From: Bacillota bacterium
Lineage (GTDB): Bacteria; Bacillota; Clostridia; Acetivibrionales; DTU013
DNA: 63,689 bases
NCBI GenBank assembly: GCA_023411575.1
Contig: JAEYOP010000072.1
Coordinates: 1 to 63,689, forward strand
Direction: 5' to 3'
In this document: piece after piece, positions 50,570 to 58,845 of the stretch
Layout: the number at the start of each line of letters is the position of its first letter
Numbering within the stretch: position 1 is the first letter of the stretch
Notes under the pieces: model-generated
The model's input: the letters and a program-made list of their open reading frames with translations, nothing else
Database searches by the model: none
Told to the model about the DNA's origin: nothing
Translations under genes and position numbers: made by a program

Positions 50570-51499
50570 TTATTCCTCAAACCCGCTCCAGACACGATAG
50601 TCTCCTTTATGTTTTCGGAATAATGCAGGAGAGCACCCGGCAAGCTTAAAGAACATATAGGTAAAATGCTGGCGATTGTTGAAGCCAACGCTGACTGCAA
50701 TATCCGCAATTGGCAGACTGCTGGTTTCGAGAAGAATTTTTGCCTTCTCGATTCTCAGCTCGTTTATTTTGCCCACCAGGGTTTTTCCGGTCTCTTCCTT
50801 GAACAATCGCTGCAGATAAGCCAGGGATATTTCAATTTCATTTGCAATATCCTTTATTTTTATATCCTGATCATAATTATTTGATAGGTAAGCCAGCGCT
50901 TTTCGAACGTATATACTGCCATTCTCGGTGTAATATTTGCGCGTCCTTTGTCTGCTCAATTCAACGAACAACTGGGCTAATATCAGATTTTGCATAACCT
51001 GATGCTCTTCCCGGTCGGTATCGCTTTGTAACTGGCGATGAAGTTCCGTAATAATCGTATGAAGATTGCCGGCAGCATCATACCCCTTAAAGAGAAAGGA
51101 TGAAAACTTCAAAAAACTTTGTAGGGATTTTGACTGCCTGATAAAATCCTGCAAACACAAGATGTTCCCATGCGGCACCAACTGCATTTCCAGGTTCAGG
51201 ATACGGCATGGCGTCCCTTTTTCTACTGCAAGCTGATGTCTGGTATAGCAATCAATGAATACGTACTCCCCTTTTTTTAGGTGAAGCTCCTCTTTACGCC
51301 CCTCTTCCGTCCAAAAAAATATTTTGCAATTACCGCTGGCTGCATACATGATCTCAAATTCCCTGTGGGTATGCGGTTCCATCTCAAAGAAATCAAAATT
51401 CATAGCATAATAGCGGTTCACCCGATACCAATTTTGAATTCCGCTTTTATCATAAATACTCTCATGAGAGATCTCTGTTTCCGGCCTGTCATATGTCAT
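50570..51499 (-). CDS. AraC-family transcriptional regulator
   Basis: The 309-residue protein has an N-terminal cupin sensor (MEPHTHREFEIMYAASG, KKGEYVFIDCYTRHQL) and C-terminal double helix-turn-helix (IKIKDIANEIEISLAYLQRLFKEETG and IADIAVSVGFNNRQHFTYMFFKLAGCSPALFRK). GGAGGGG 5 bases upstream sets the start. It diverges from the GH4 gene with 188 bases between starts and probably controls it. Its C-terminus lies close to the ars operon promoter, which faces left. Confidence 0.92.
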   Translation of the reverse strand: MTYDRPETEISHESIYDKSGIQNWYRVNRYYAMNFDFFEMEPHTHREFEIMYAASGNCKIFFWTEEGRKEELHLKKGEYVFIDCYTRHQLAVEKGTPCRILNLEMQLVPHGNILCLQDFIRQSKSLQSFLKFSSFLFKGYDAAGNLHTIITELHRQLQSDTDREEHQVMQNLILAQLFVELSRQRTRKYYTENGSIYVRKALAYLSNNYDQDIKIKDIANEIEISLAYLQRLFKEETGKTLVGKINELRIEKAKILLETSSLPIADIAVSVGFNNRQHFTYMFFKLAGCSPALFRKHKGDYRVWSGFEE

Positions 51500-51687
51500 T
51501 CTTTCCCCTCCTGCTATTTTGTTAAGCGATTATTTATCGAATCGAAATAAAAAAATATGTCATAATATCTTACATAATGAACCGGAGTTCAGAATTCTTT
51601 CCGCTTACTTCTCTATTATAATTTATAATGATTCTCGGTGAATAGATCTTTTTATTCCAACATTACATAAAAAGGAGGATATCATTT

Positions 51688-53190
51688 ATGTCATTTAAAC
51701 TAGCTTTTATCGGAGCCGGAAGCGTAGGATTTACCAGAACTTTGTTTTCCGATTTAATGACCGTTCCGGAATTTCATGATATCGAAGTGGCCTTTACCGA
51801 TATCAATAAGCATAATCTCGATATGGTAACCGCACTATGTCAGCGGGATCTGGATGAAAACGGGATAAACATTAAAATCCATGCTACTCTCGACCGCAGG
51901 GAAGCATTCCAAAACGCCCGTTATATCATTAACTGCGTTCGCATCGGGATGCTTGAGGCATTTGAAACGGATGTCGAGATTCCGCTCAAATACGGAATTG
52001 ATCAATGTGTCGGCGATACGCTCTGCGCCGGCGGAATCATGTATGGGCAACGCGGTATCGCGGCAATCCTTGATTTCTGCAAGGACATTCAAGAGGTTGC
52101 CGCTCCCGGCGCAATCCTGCTGAACTATTCCAATCCAAACGCAATGCTGACCTGGGCCGCCAATAAATATGGCAAGGTAAAAACCATCGGCCTTTGCCAC
52201 GGAGTCCAGGGCGGACATCATCAGATCGCCAAGGCTCTGGGACTGCAAATGGATGAGGTTGACATCATTTGCGCCGGCATTAACCATCAGACCTGGTATA
52301 TCTCGGTAAAGCATAACGGAGAAGATATGCTTTCTAAAATCCTGCCGGCCTACCTGGCTGATGATGAGCTTTCTAAAACCGAGAAGGTCCGAATTGATGT
52401 GCTAAAAAAATTTGGTTATTATTCGACCGAATCGAACGGGCATTTATCCGAATACGTTGCCTGGTATCGCAAACGCCCGGATGAATTGGAAAAGTGGATT
52501 GATCTTGGCGTATGGATCAATGGGGAAACCGGCGGTTACCTTCGCGTGTGCAGAGAAGGACGCAATTGGTTTGAAGACGACTTTCCAAACTGGATGAAAG
52601 AGCCGGCAAAGAAATATACTTCCGAAAACCGCAGTCATGAGCATGGCTCTTACATTATTGAGGGATTGGAAACCGGCAGGATTTATCGCGGACATTTTAA
52701 TGTTATGAATGAGGGCTGCATCACGAACCTTCCTTATGAAAGCGTTGTGGAGGTGCCCGGCTATGTAGATGCCAACGGTATTAACATACCGAAGGTCGGC
52801 GATCTGCCTTTGGGTTGTGCCGCCGTGTGTTCCCAAAGCATCTGGGTACAGCGGCTTGCCGTGGAGGCTGCTGTCGCGGGCGATATCAAATTGCTCCGCC
52901 AGGCGATGCTGATGGACCCCCTTACCGGAGCTGTCTGCACTCCTGCCGAAATCGCTCAAATGGTGGATGAAATGCTGGTAGCCGGGGAAGAATGGTTACC
53001 CCAGTATAAGGAGGAAATCGCGGCCGCGAAGCAAAGATTGGCCTCCGGTCCTTTGATTTCGCCCAGAGATTATAAGGGCATCAAAGTACCCGAAAAGTCC
53101 ATAGAGGAAATGCGCAGAAATAAGGAAGAGGCCCGAAAAAATGCCGCCGAAGCAGATAAGGCAAAGGAACGGCCCTCCGCTAGGGAATAG
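51688..53190 (+). CDS. NAD-dependent GH4 alpha-glycosidase
   Basis: The 500-residue protein has the GH4 N-terminal NAD fold (LAFIGAGSVGFTRTLFSDL), substrate/metal motifs LCHGVQGG and AGINHQTWY, and VGDTLCAGGI. The family works with NAD and Mn2+ through oxidation and elimination. Families are sorted by the motif after the catalytic Cys; CHGx is the one I remember for alpha-glucuronidase/galacturonidase, against CHSV for alpha-galactosidase, so uronide specificity is preferred. AAGGAGG precedes the ATG. The last 40 residues are charged and helical. A perfect inverted repeat follows the stop. Confidence 0.9.
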   Translation: MSFKLAFIGAGSVGFTRTLFSDLMTVPEFHDIEVAFTDINKHNLDMVTALCQRDLDENGINIKIHATLDRREAFQNARYIINCVRIGMLEAFETDVEIPLKYGIDQCVGDTLCAGGIMYGQRGIAAILDFCKDIQEVAAPGAILLNYSNPNAMLTWAANKYGKVKTIGLCHGVQGGHHQIAKALGLQMDEVDIICAGINHQTWYISVKHNGEDMLSKILPAYLADDELSKTEKVRIDVLKKFGYYSTESNGHLSEYVAWYRKRPDELEKWIDLGVWINGETGGYLRVCREGRNWFEDDFPNWMKEPAKKYTSENRSHEHGSYIIEGLETGRIYRGHFNVMNEGCITNLPYESVVEVPGYVDANGINIPKVGDLPLGCAAVCSQSIWVQRLAVEAAVAGDIKLLRQAMLMDPLTGAVCTPAEIAQMVDEMLVAGEEWLPQYKEEIAAAKQRLASGPLISPRDYKGIKVPEKSIEEMRRNKEEARKNAAEADKAKERPSARE

Positions 53191-53204
53191 TCCCAACAGG
53201 CTCC

Positions 53205-53230
53205 AAGGGAATCCGCCGGCGGATTCCCTT
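53205..53230. terminator. Perfect 26-base palindrome after the GH4 gene
   Basis: AAGGGAATCCGCC directly meets GGCGGATTCCCTT. The stem is ideal for a terminator, but no T run follows on the plus strand. Confidence 0.55.
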
Positions 53231-53258
53231 GACCCAAAATAATCAGCAAGTATGTACA

Positions 53259-53378
53259 TTAACATATGGCGTAACGTCCTCTTCCATTTTTGGTTAAAAA
53301 CACAGGTCCGCCTGCAGCAACATCGCGTAAAACCTCGTTGTAGTTTCTTAAATCCGATATGGGTTTAATATTAGGCAT
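53259..53378 (-). pseudogene. Truncated Phd/YefM-type antitoxin, 39 residues
   Basis: The frame reads MPNIKPISDLRNYNEVLRDV then AAGGPVFLTKNGRGRYAIC and stops. This is the N-terminal DNA-binding half of Phd/YefM antitoxins (ISDLRNY, PVFLTKNG), which are normally 80-90 residues and continue RYAIVDIEDY into the toxin-binding tail. The tail is missing at exactly this point. No RelE/YoeB/Doc toxin is visible on either side and no strong ribosome binding site is seen. It is the remnant of a toxin-antitoxin pair next to the AT-rich islet. Confidence 0.75.
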
Positions 53379-53405
53379 AACTGTTGCACATTGTCATTCA
53401 TTGGC

Positions 53406-54503
53406 TTATGATATTACCTTGATAACTTCCACCTGATACTCTTGCTTATCCCCATGGCTCCCCCAGAATGCCTTCAATCTTTCCTTATCCCTAAAGACCA
53501 CCTTCATCCCGTCGGCACGATTCTTCATTGGCTCAAAGGTTGCCTGAATATGTTTCCCCCGGTGGGATTGAATCTTCAGGATAACAGTGGAATCCGGATT
53601 CCCTCCGAAATTTATGATGCCGGCAATCGGAGGAGTATTGCCAATGGGAACGAAATATTTCAACCAAACAACAGCATCAACATTTTTATAAGAATAGGTT
53701 GGATACCGCAAGTCAGTGCTGTTTGGGAGTTCATTCTTCACTGGTACGGCGCCGGGTCCCTTCTCATACTTCTGCTTAATCTCATTAACAGGTAAAGCGA
53801 TGCATCCCTCCACTGCGTCCCCAACAAAGATTGCCCTCTTTTGGGAAACAACAAATGCAGTATATGCCGCGATAATGGCATCCAATTTGTCACTGATACA
53901 ATGCTTTGAACCAGCAAGATATTTTTCAAATCCACTTATACCTGCATTTTCAAGCACCTGTATTCTCTCTTGTAAACCGGCATCAGAAGTTTTCTTTTCA
54001 AGGAGCCTTCCTGCAAGAGTAGTGAAGCAGGCATGAGGGAACACTTCAACAATACCCTTATCAATATCCGTATTGGTATTGACATGAATATAACCCATCG
54101 GCTTAATTTTTTCAAAGAATTGCATCCCCGTTCCCATCCAGCTTTTCCACCCTGAAACACCATCCACACTATCCGGAGTGGAATAAAGACTAATCCCTCT
54201 CCGGGTCAGCTCATATTCGCTAACCTTCTTGTTATGATGCGTATTTGTTTCGAGCCTCAGCTTTTTCCGATACTGTTCATCGTCCATCAAGCCGTTATTA
54301 AGGCCAAGCGGAGAATCCACTCCAATAATTAGAGGAGAGACAGATTCTATACGTTCCAAAAGTTCATCCAGTGAAAAATCTTCAATAAATTGTATCTGCA
54401 AATTTTCATCAAGGCAAGCAATAGTGAACCTACGCAGATGCACATCGATACCGACATATTTGCATTGTTCTGTTTGATGTCCGGAGGAAAATTTGTTATC
54501 CAT
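53406..54503 (-). CDS. DUF429 (RNase H-like fold, predicted nuclease) protein with long C-terminus
   Basis: The 365-residue protein begins KYVGIDVHLRRFTIACLDE, then LIIGVDSPLG, a central VEVFPHACFTTLAGRLLEKK, and SDKLDAIIAAYTAFV, which fit the acidic-residue pattern of DUF429 proteins (predicted RNase H-fold nucleases). The last 100 residues (NELPNSTDLRYPTYSYKNVDAV onwards) are an added domain unknown to me. AAAGG 7 bases upstream sets the start. It is AT-rich and flanked by the antitoxin remnant and a NERD gene. Confidence 0.7.
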   Translation of the reverse strand: MDNKFSSGHQTEQCKYVGIDVHLRRFTIACLDENLQIQFIEDFSLDELLERIESVSPLIIGVDSPLGLNNGLMDDEQYRKKLRLETNTHHNKKVSEYELTRRGISLYSTPDSVDGVSGWKSWMGTGMQFFEKIKPMGYIHVNTNTDIDKGIVEVFPHACFTTLAGRLLEKKTSDAGLQERIQVLENAGISGFEKYLAGSKHCISDKLDAIIAAYTAFVVSQKRAIFVGDAVEGCIALPVNEIKQKYEKGPGAVPVKNELPNSTDLRYPTYSYKNVDAVVWLKYFVPIGNTPPIAGIINFGGNPDSTVILKIQSHRGKHIQATFEPMKNRADGMKVVFRDKERLKAFWGSHGDKQEYQVEVIKVIS

Positions 54504-54635
54504 TCATCTGCCTTTCTGCATACAAAGTTCACAAGAGATGCATAAACTTTCTTTACACCCCGCTATATATCTTGTTTTGAAGCTTTTGAATCGGCACGTT
54601 CCGGTTTCCCAATTACTTAACATTCATCATATTAA

Positions 54636-55394
54636 TTACAGCTTAGCAGTAAATTTACATTTCGGATAGTTAGAGCAACCCTTAAAGCTTCCATATTTAC
54701 CTTGCCTCGATACCAATTGTCCCCCACATTTTGGACAAAGGTTTTTAAAAATTTTTCTTTCTTTTTCTTGCGCCCCTTTTTTAAGATTGTTAATATGTTC
54801 TTTTTCCAGGTTTTGATTCTCTATTTTCAGTCCATTGAGTTTGGCTAATATAGAATCACGTTTAGTATCTGATAAAACTATTTCATTACATGATTTAATA
54901 TAATCAAGCATATCCATGGGATAACCGACAACACTTGGTGAATTGACTTTAAGTTCAGCATCTTCACTAAACACTATTATTGAGTGAATTTCGACACTTC
55001 CATATTCAGCCAAGCATTCTCGTAATGCCTGAATATGTCCAAGATTTTGCTTTACGGGGTTATAAAATTGCTCCTTGGAACCATAGAGAGCCTGTGTCCA
55101 ATAAGTACTTTCATCGTTACCGAATATTAACCCTTTATAGTTTTTGGTCTCGATTACAAAGACGCCATAGTTTGATACAACTATATGGTCAATTTGAGTG
55201 GTTTTGCTTTTTGTCTCTATAATAAGATTATTGACGGTTTTGTAGATGCTTGAGTCCAGCATCCCTAATACAATTCCTATTCCTATTTCACCGATGGCAC
55301 CTTTAATTTTAGGCTTGATTTCATTTATAATAGGTTTTAGTATTAAATCGAATAAACCGAAATCATAATTATTTCTATGACGCTTATATCCCAT
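54636..55394 (-). CDS. NERD-domain nuclease-like protein with topoisomerase-type zinc finger
   Basis: The 252-residue protein has a NERD domain (residues about 35-150: KIKGAIGEIGIGIVLG, QIDHIVVSNYGVFVIETKNYKG), which contains the D-ExK nuclease-like core, and a C-terminal four-Cys zinc finger (CPKCGGQLVSRQGKYGSFKGCSNYPKC) of the topoisomerase I type. A helical linker lies between. The domain pair is widespread in Firmicutes, possibly in DNA processing or defence. AGAGG 6 bases upstream supports the ATG at 55394. AT-rich. Confidence 0.87.
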   Translation of the reverse strand: MGYKRHRNNYDFGLFDLILKPIINEIKPKIKGAIGEIGIGIVLGMLDSSIYKTVNNLIIETKSKTTQIDHIVVSNYGVFVIETKNYKGLIFGNDESTYWTQALYGSKEQFYNPVKQNLGHIQALRECLAEYGSVEIHSIIVFSEDAELKVNSPSVVGYPMDMLDYIKSCNEIVLSDTKRDSILAKLNGLKIENQNLEKEHINNLKKGAQEKERKIFKNLCPKCGGQLVSRQGKYGSFKGCSNYPKCKFTAKL

Positions 55395-55574
55395 TATCGA
55401 CCTCTTCAATATTTCTTGTTCAGACCTATTACCGTGGTAACGAAATCCTACCCCTTGAGTATCAATGAAATCAAAGGTCTACTGCTATTTTACCATAACC
55501 AGCGTTTAGTGGATATACCACTTTGCGCCAGCGTCAAGGGTTGCCAATGGATACTTCCACATCGGCAATTTTTC

Positions 55575-55620
55575 AAAAAAGGCAGGGGGCCTCGGATTCT
55601 GCGTCCGATTCTCCCCTGCC
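55575..55620 (-). terminator. Rho-independent terminator of the glmS operon
   Basis: On the minus strand GGCAGGGG and CCCCTGCC close a two-part stem and are followed by six T. It lies about 90 bases after the glmS stop. The stretch 55410-55574 holds no gene I can support. Confidence 0.88.
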
Positions 55621-55711
55621 CTTGAAAAACTTTTTTTATTCTTTGATGATGTTTTTTATCCGCCGATGGGGCTTATTCGTTGTATACACCTGATGAATCT
55701 ATGCAGCCGTC

Positions 55712-57541
55712 TTATTCAACAGTAACGGATTTGGCGAGGTTACGGGGCTTGTCAACGTCGCAGCCCTTGAGGACGGCCATGTAGTAGGCAAAGAGCTGCA
55801 TCGGGGTGACGGCGGCGATCGGTGCAAGTAGTGGGTCGGTGTCGGGTATGGTGACAACCATGTCTGCGACCTTCTGCACTTCGGCGTTCTTCTCATGGGT
55901 GATGGCCATGACGACTGCGCCTCTTGCCTTTACCTCTTTGATGTTGCTGACCATCTTCTCGAAGAGGCTGTCCTGCGTCATCGGGCAGACGACCAGCGTG
56001 CCTTTTTCGATCAGCGCAATCGTGCCGTGCTTCAGCTCGCCGCCCGCGTAAGCTTCCGAGTGGATGTACGATATTTCTTTGAGCTTGAGCGAGCCTTCCA
56101 TGGAAAGCGCGTAATCAAGGCCCCTGCCGATGAAGAAAATGCTCTTGGCGTTATAATGCTCGGAGGCGAACCTTTGTATTTCTTCCCTATTGGACAAGAT
56201 CTTTTCAATGGCGGCCGGAATACCTTTCAGGTTTTCTATGGCGGCATTCTGTTCCGCTTCTCCCATCAAGCCCTTTTTGCAGGCAAAGTCCAACGCGATC
56301 AGCGTCAGTGCCGTCAACTGGGTATTGTACGCTTTGGTCGAAGCAACGGCGATTTCCGGTCCGGCCCAGGTATAGAGGACGTTGTCCGATTCCCTTGCGA
56401 TGGAGCTGCCGATGACATTGACGATGGACAATACCTTTGCGCCCTTCTTTTTGGCCTCTCTTAGCGCAAACAGCGTGTCGATCGTCTCGCCGGACTGGCT
56501 GATGATGATCACCAGGTTCTTCTCGTTGAGAATCGGATCCCTGTAACGGAATTCGGACGCCACATCCGTTTCCACCGGGATACGCGCCAGCTTTTCGATC
56601 AGGTATTTGCCGACCATCCCCGCATGGTACGCCGTACCGCAGGCCACAATGAAGATTTTCTCGATCCCCCTGAGGTACTCAGGCGTTATGTTGATATTGT
56701 CCAGAACGATGCGCCCGTCCTGGATCCGCGGATTAATCGTATCCCGGATGACCTTCGGCTCCTCGAACATTTCCTTCATCATGAAGTGCTCGTAGCCCGA
56801 CTTCTCAGCCGCCGCCACATCCCAGTCCACATGGAAGATGTCCTTCTTCGAAACCGCTCCGTAGTTGTCGTACACGACGACCTCATCCCTGGAAAGTACC
56901 GCAACGTCCTTGTCTTCGAGGATGTAGATGTCCCTGGTGTGTTCCAGGATCGCCGGGATATCGGAGGCGATGAAATTCTCTCCTTTTCCGAGGCCGACGA
57001 TCAGCGGGCTGTCCTTTCTGGCGGCGACGAATTTGTCCGGGCACTCGCCGCAGATTACACCCAGGGCATAGGAGCCTTCCAGCTCATCCACCGTTTCCAT
57101 GACCGCTTTCACAAGATCGCCGCTCTGATTGTAGTAAAATTCCACGAGGTGGGCGACCACCTCCGTGTCCGTTTCCGAAACGAACCGGAATCCCTTTCCC
57201 ACCAGGAAATCCTTCAATTTCATGTAGTTTTCGATAATTCCGTTGTGAACAACCGCTATCTTGCCGGAATTGCTCAGGTGCGGGTGGGAGTTGACGTCGT
57301 TGGGTTCGCCGTGGGTAGCCCACCTGGTATGGCCTATGCCGACAAAGCCGCCGACATTGCCGCCTCCCAGCTTTTCTTCCAGCGCGGCGAGCCTGCCCTT
57401 GCATTTTACGACGGACAGACGACCGTCTTCAAACAAGGCCACCCCGGAGGAGTCATACCCCCTGTATTCGAGCTTTTTCAGGCCATTGATCAAAATCGGC
57501 GCCGCTTTCTTCTCTCCTATATATCCAACTATTCCACACAT
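55712..57541 (-). CDS. glmS: Glutamine-fructose-6-phosphate aminotransferase
   Basis: The 609-residue enzyme makes glucosamine-6-phosphate from fructose-6-phosphate and glutamine, the entry to peptidoglycan amino sugars. It has the class II amidotransferase domain with nucleophile Cys2 (MCGIVGYIG) and two SIS domains (IISQSGETIDTLFAL, GRGLDYALSMEGSLKLKEISYIHSEAYAGGELKHG), and ends in the family-typical NLAKSVTVE. Its start overlaps the 3' end of the HAD gene by 13 bases, so the two are translationally coupled. The mRNA leader carries a glmS ribozyme upstream of the HAD gene. Confidence 0.98.
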   Translation of the reverse strand: MCGIVGYIGEKKAAPILINGLKKLEYRGYDSSGVALFEDGRLSVVKCKGRLAALEEKLGGGNVGGFVGIGHTRWATHGEPNDVNSHPHLSNSGKIAVVHNGIIENYMKLKDFLVGKGFRFVSETDTEVVAHLVEFYYNQSGDLVKAVMETVDELEGSYALGVICGECPDKFVAARKDSPLIVGLGKGENFIASDIPAILEHTRDIYILEDKDVAVLSRDEVVVYDNYGAVSKKDIFHVDWDVAAAEKSGYEHFMMKEMFEEPKVIRDTINPRIQDGRIVLDNINITPEYLRGIEKIFIVACGTAYHAGMVGKYLIEKLARIPVETDVASEFRYRDPILNEKNLVIIISQSGETIDTLFALREAKKKGAKVLSIVNVIGSSIARESDNVLYTWAGPEIAVASTKAYNTQLTALTLIALDFACKKGLMGEAEQNAAIENLKGIPAAIEKILSNREEIQRFASEHYNAKSIFFIGRGLDYALSMEGSLKLKEISYIHSEAYAGGELKHGTIALIEKGTLVVCPMTQDSLFEKMVSNIKEVKARGAVVMAITHEKNAEVQKVADMVVTIPDTDPLLAPIAAVTPMQLFAYYMAVLKGCDVDKPRNLAKSVTVE

Positions 57542-58206
57542 AACTCATTCTCCTTTACAAAATCAATTTCTCCCGCCAATATGGCATGGAGGACCTTTTT
57601 TAGTTCAGCGATGCTTCCCGCCGTAAAATCTGCCTTGAAGGGCTCGTTCCCTCCGAAGCCGTGCAGCATTCCGATGGTAATGCCGCCATTTTCACGGCCT
57701 GCGATAATGTCGCTGTCCCGATCTCCAACCATAACAAAACCGTCTTTGGCGTGCTTTTCCGCCAGCCGGGCTACCGCCCCGGTTTTTGTATACCCGTCCT
57801 TCTGGGGCCAGATTTCATCGAAGTATTCCACCAGCCCGAATTTTCCGAGAACTCCGTAAACATAATCCCTGCCGCCGTTTGAGCAGATACAGAGGGTGAA
57901 TCCCCCGGCCTTCAGGTGCCGGATCAGTGCGGCTGCGCCGTCGTACAGGCTTCCGCACCGGGCAATTTCCTCCAATTCGAACCGGATCAAATCTTTCTCA
58001 ATTTTATTTTGCACAGTAGTATTGCGGATTCCGAACCTTACGCACATTTCTTGTACGGTAAGACCTATGCAGTCCAGTATTTCAGCTTCGCTCCGTTTTT
58101 CAAAACCGTTTTCCCCGAGGGCTTTGTTTATTGCCACGAGATCCACCGTTTCCGTTCTGAAAAGCGTGCCGTCCAGATCAAATAGAATCGTTTTTATGCT
58201 CTTCAT
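57529..58206 (-). CDS. HAD-family phosphatase coupled to glmS
   Basis: The 225-residue protein is a HAD-type phosphatase: motif I FDLDGTLFRTE, motif II CICSNGGRD, motif III Lys in WPQKDGYTKTG and motif IV VMVGDRDSD. A helical cap between motifs I and II places it with phosphoglycolate/sugar-phosphate phosphatases. AGGAAAGG just before the ATG sets the start at 58206. It is placed between the ribozyme and glmS and overlaps glmS by 13 bases. A sugar-phosphate related to GlcN6P is the attractive substrate, but this is inference. Confidence 0.9.
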   Translation of the reverse strand: MKSIKTILFDLDGTLFRTETVDLVAINKALGENGFEKRSEAEILDCIGLTVQEMCVRFGIRNTTVQNKIEKDLIRFELEEIARCGSLYDGAAALIRHLKAGGFTLCICSNGGRDYVYGVLGKFGLVEYFDEIWPQKDGYTKTGAVARLAEKHAKDGFVMVGDRDSDIIAGRENGGITIGMLHGFGGNEPFKADFTAGSIAELKKVLHAILAGEIDFVKENELCVE

Positions 58207-58474
58207 ACCTTTCCTTTCAGGAACAAAGCCACCGCGGGCCAAATTCGAACACCGGCGCAGCCATAACACTTCCGGGAACACCTCCGGAAAGCTCCTGAAA
58301 ACACCTTCGATATTCCTCCGAAAGATATGAGGGAGCAGGGCGTTTCAGAATATGCTGTCAAAAGCATACCAAAAATAAACCAGCCGGTCTTCAGCAATGG
58401 CCTAAGGATATTGTTCCAAACAAATACTATTTCATTTTAGGAAATGAGAATACGATCAGGTATGAACAGGATTG

Positions 58475-58690
58475 CCACGCGAGCTTCTTTTGTTTTGCAG
58501 TTGCCTGCAGTTTCTGTAAAGCTCTGCGGTTGTGGCCAACCGGAAGGTTTCCGCCGAATCTTTCGATATCTCGCGGCCGGGAATGCAAAGCTGCTTGCTG
58601 TTCCGACTGCCGCGACCTCCTTCTCCTCGTCGACGCCTGCTGTCCCGCATCCGATCCTCTCGCGTGCGAACAGCCGTACGTCCTGGCGCT
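58475..58690 (-). ncRNA. glmS ribozyme-riboswitch
   Basis: On the minus strand the cleavage-site sequence A|GCGCCAGGAC begins at 58690/58689. The P1 arms (GACG..GCTGT and ACAGC..CGTC) close over an enlarged loop, followed by GTCGACGAGG, a 7-bp extra hairpin (TCGCGGC/GCCGCGA), the conserved TATCGA and TCGGCGG, a P3 hairpin (CGGTT/AACCG) and a P4 region with TGCAG-GCAA-CTGCA and AAGAAGCT. This matches the known order of the class that cleaves itself when bound to glucosamine-6-phosphate. It lies about 270 bases upstream of the HAD start; the interval 58207-58474 shows no gene. Confidence 0.88.
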
Positions 58691-58790
58691 TTTTTACTGC
58701 CCCTGCTGCTACCCTCTCTTTCCGGGCATTTCAATCCTGCCGTGTCCGATTGAGCTCTATTATTCCCCCTCTCACTATAATTTCTCTTTC

Positions 58791-58820
58791 AGTATATTCA
58801 ATAGAATCCTATGTTGTCAA
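58791..58820 (-). promoter_or_regulatory. Promoter of the ribozyme-HAD-glmS transcript
   Basis: TTGACA (58815-58820) and TATACT (58791-58796) are 18 bases apart on the minus strand, about 95 bases before the ribozyme cleavage site and 25 bases after the glmM stop. Confidence 0.7.
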
Positions 58821-58845
58821 TTTAAAATTTATTAAGAATTTGTGC

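Noticed and set aside
55410..55574. Possible transposase remnant between the NERD gene and glmS
   Set aside because: Short frames here have no motif I can tie to a transposase family; evidence is too weak.
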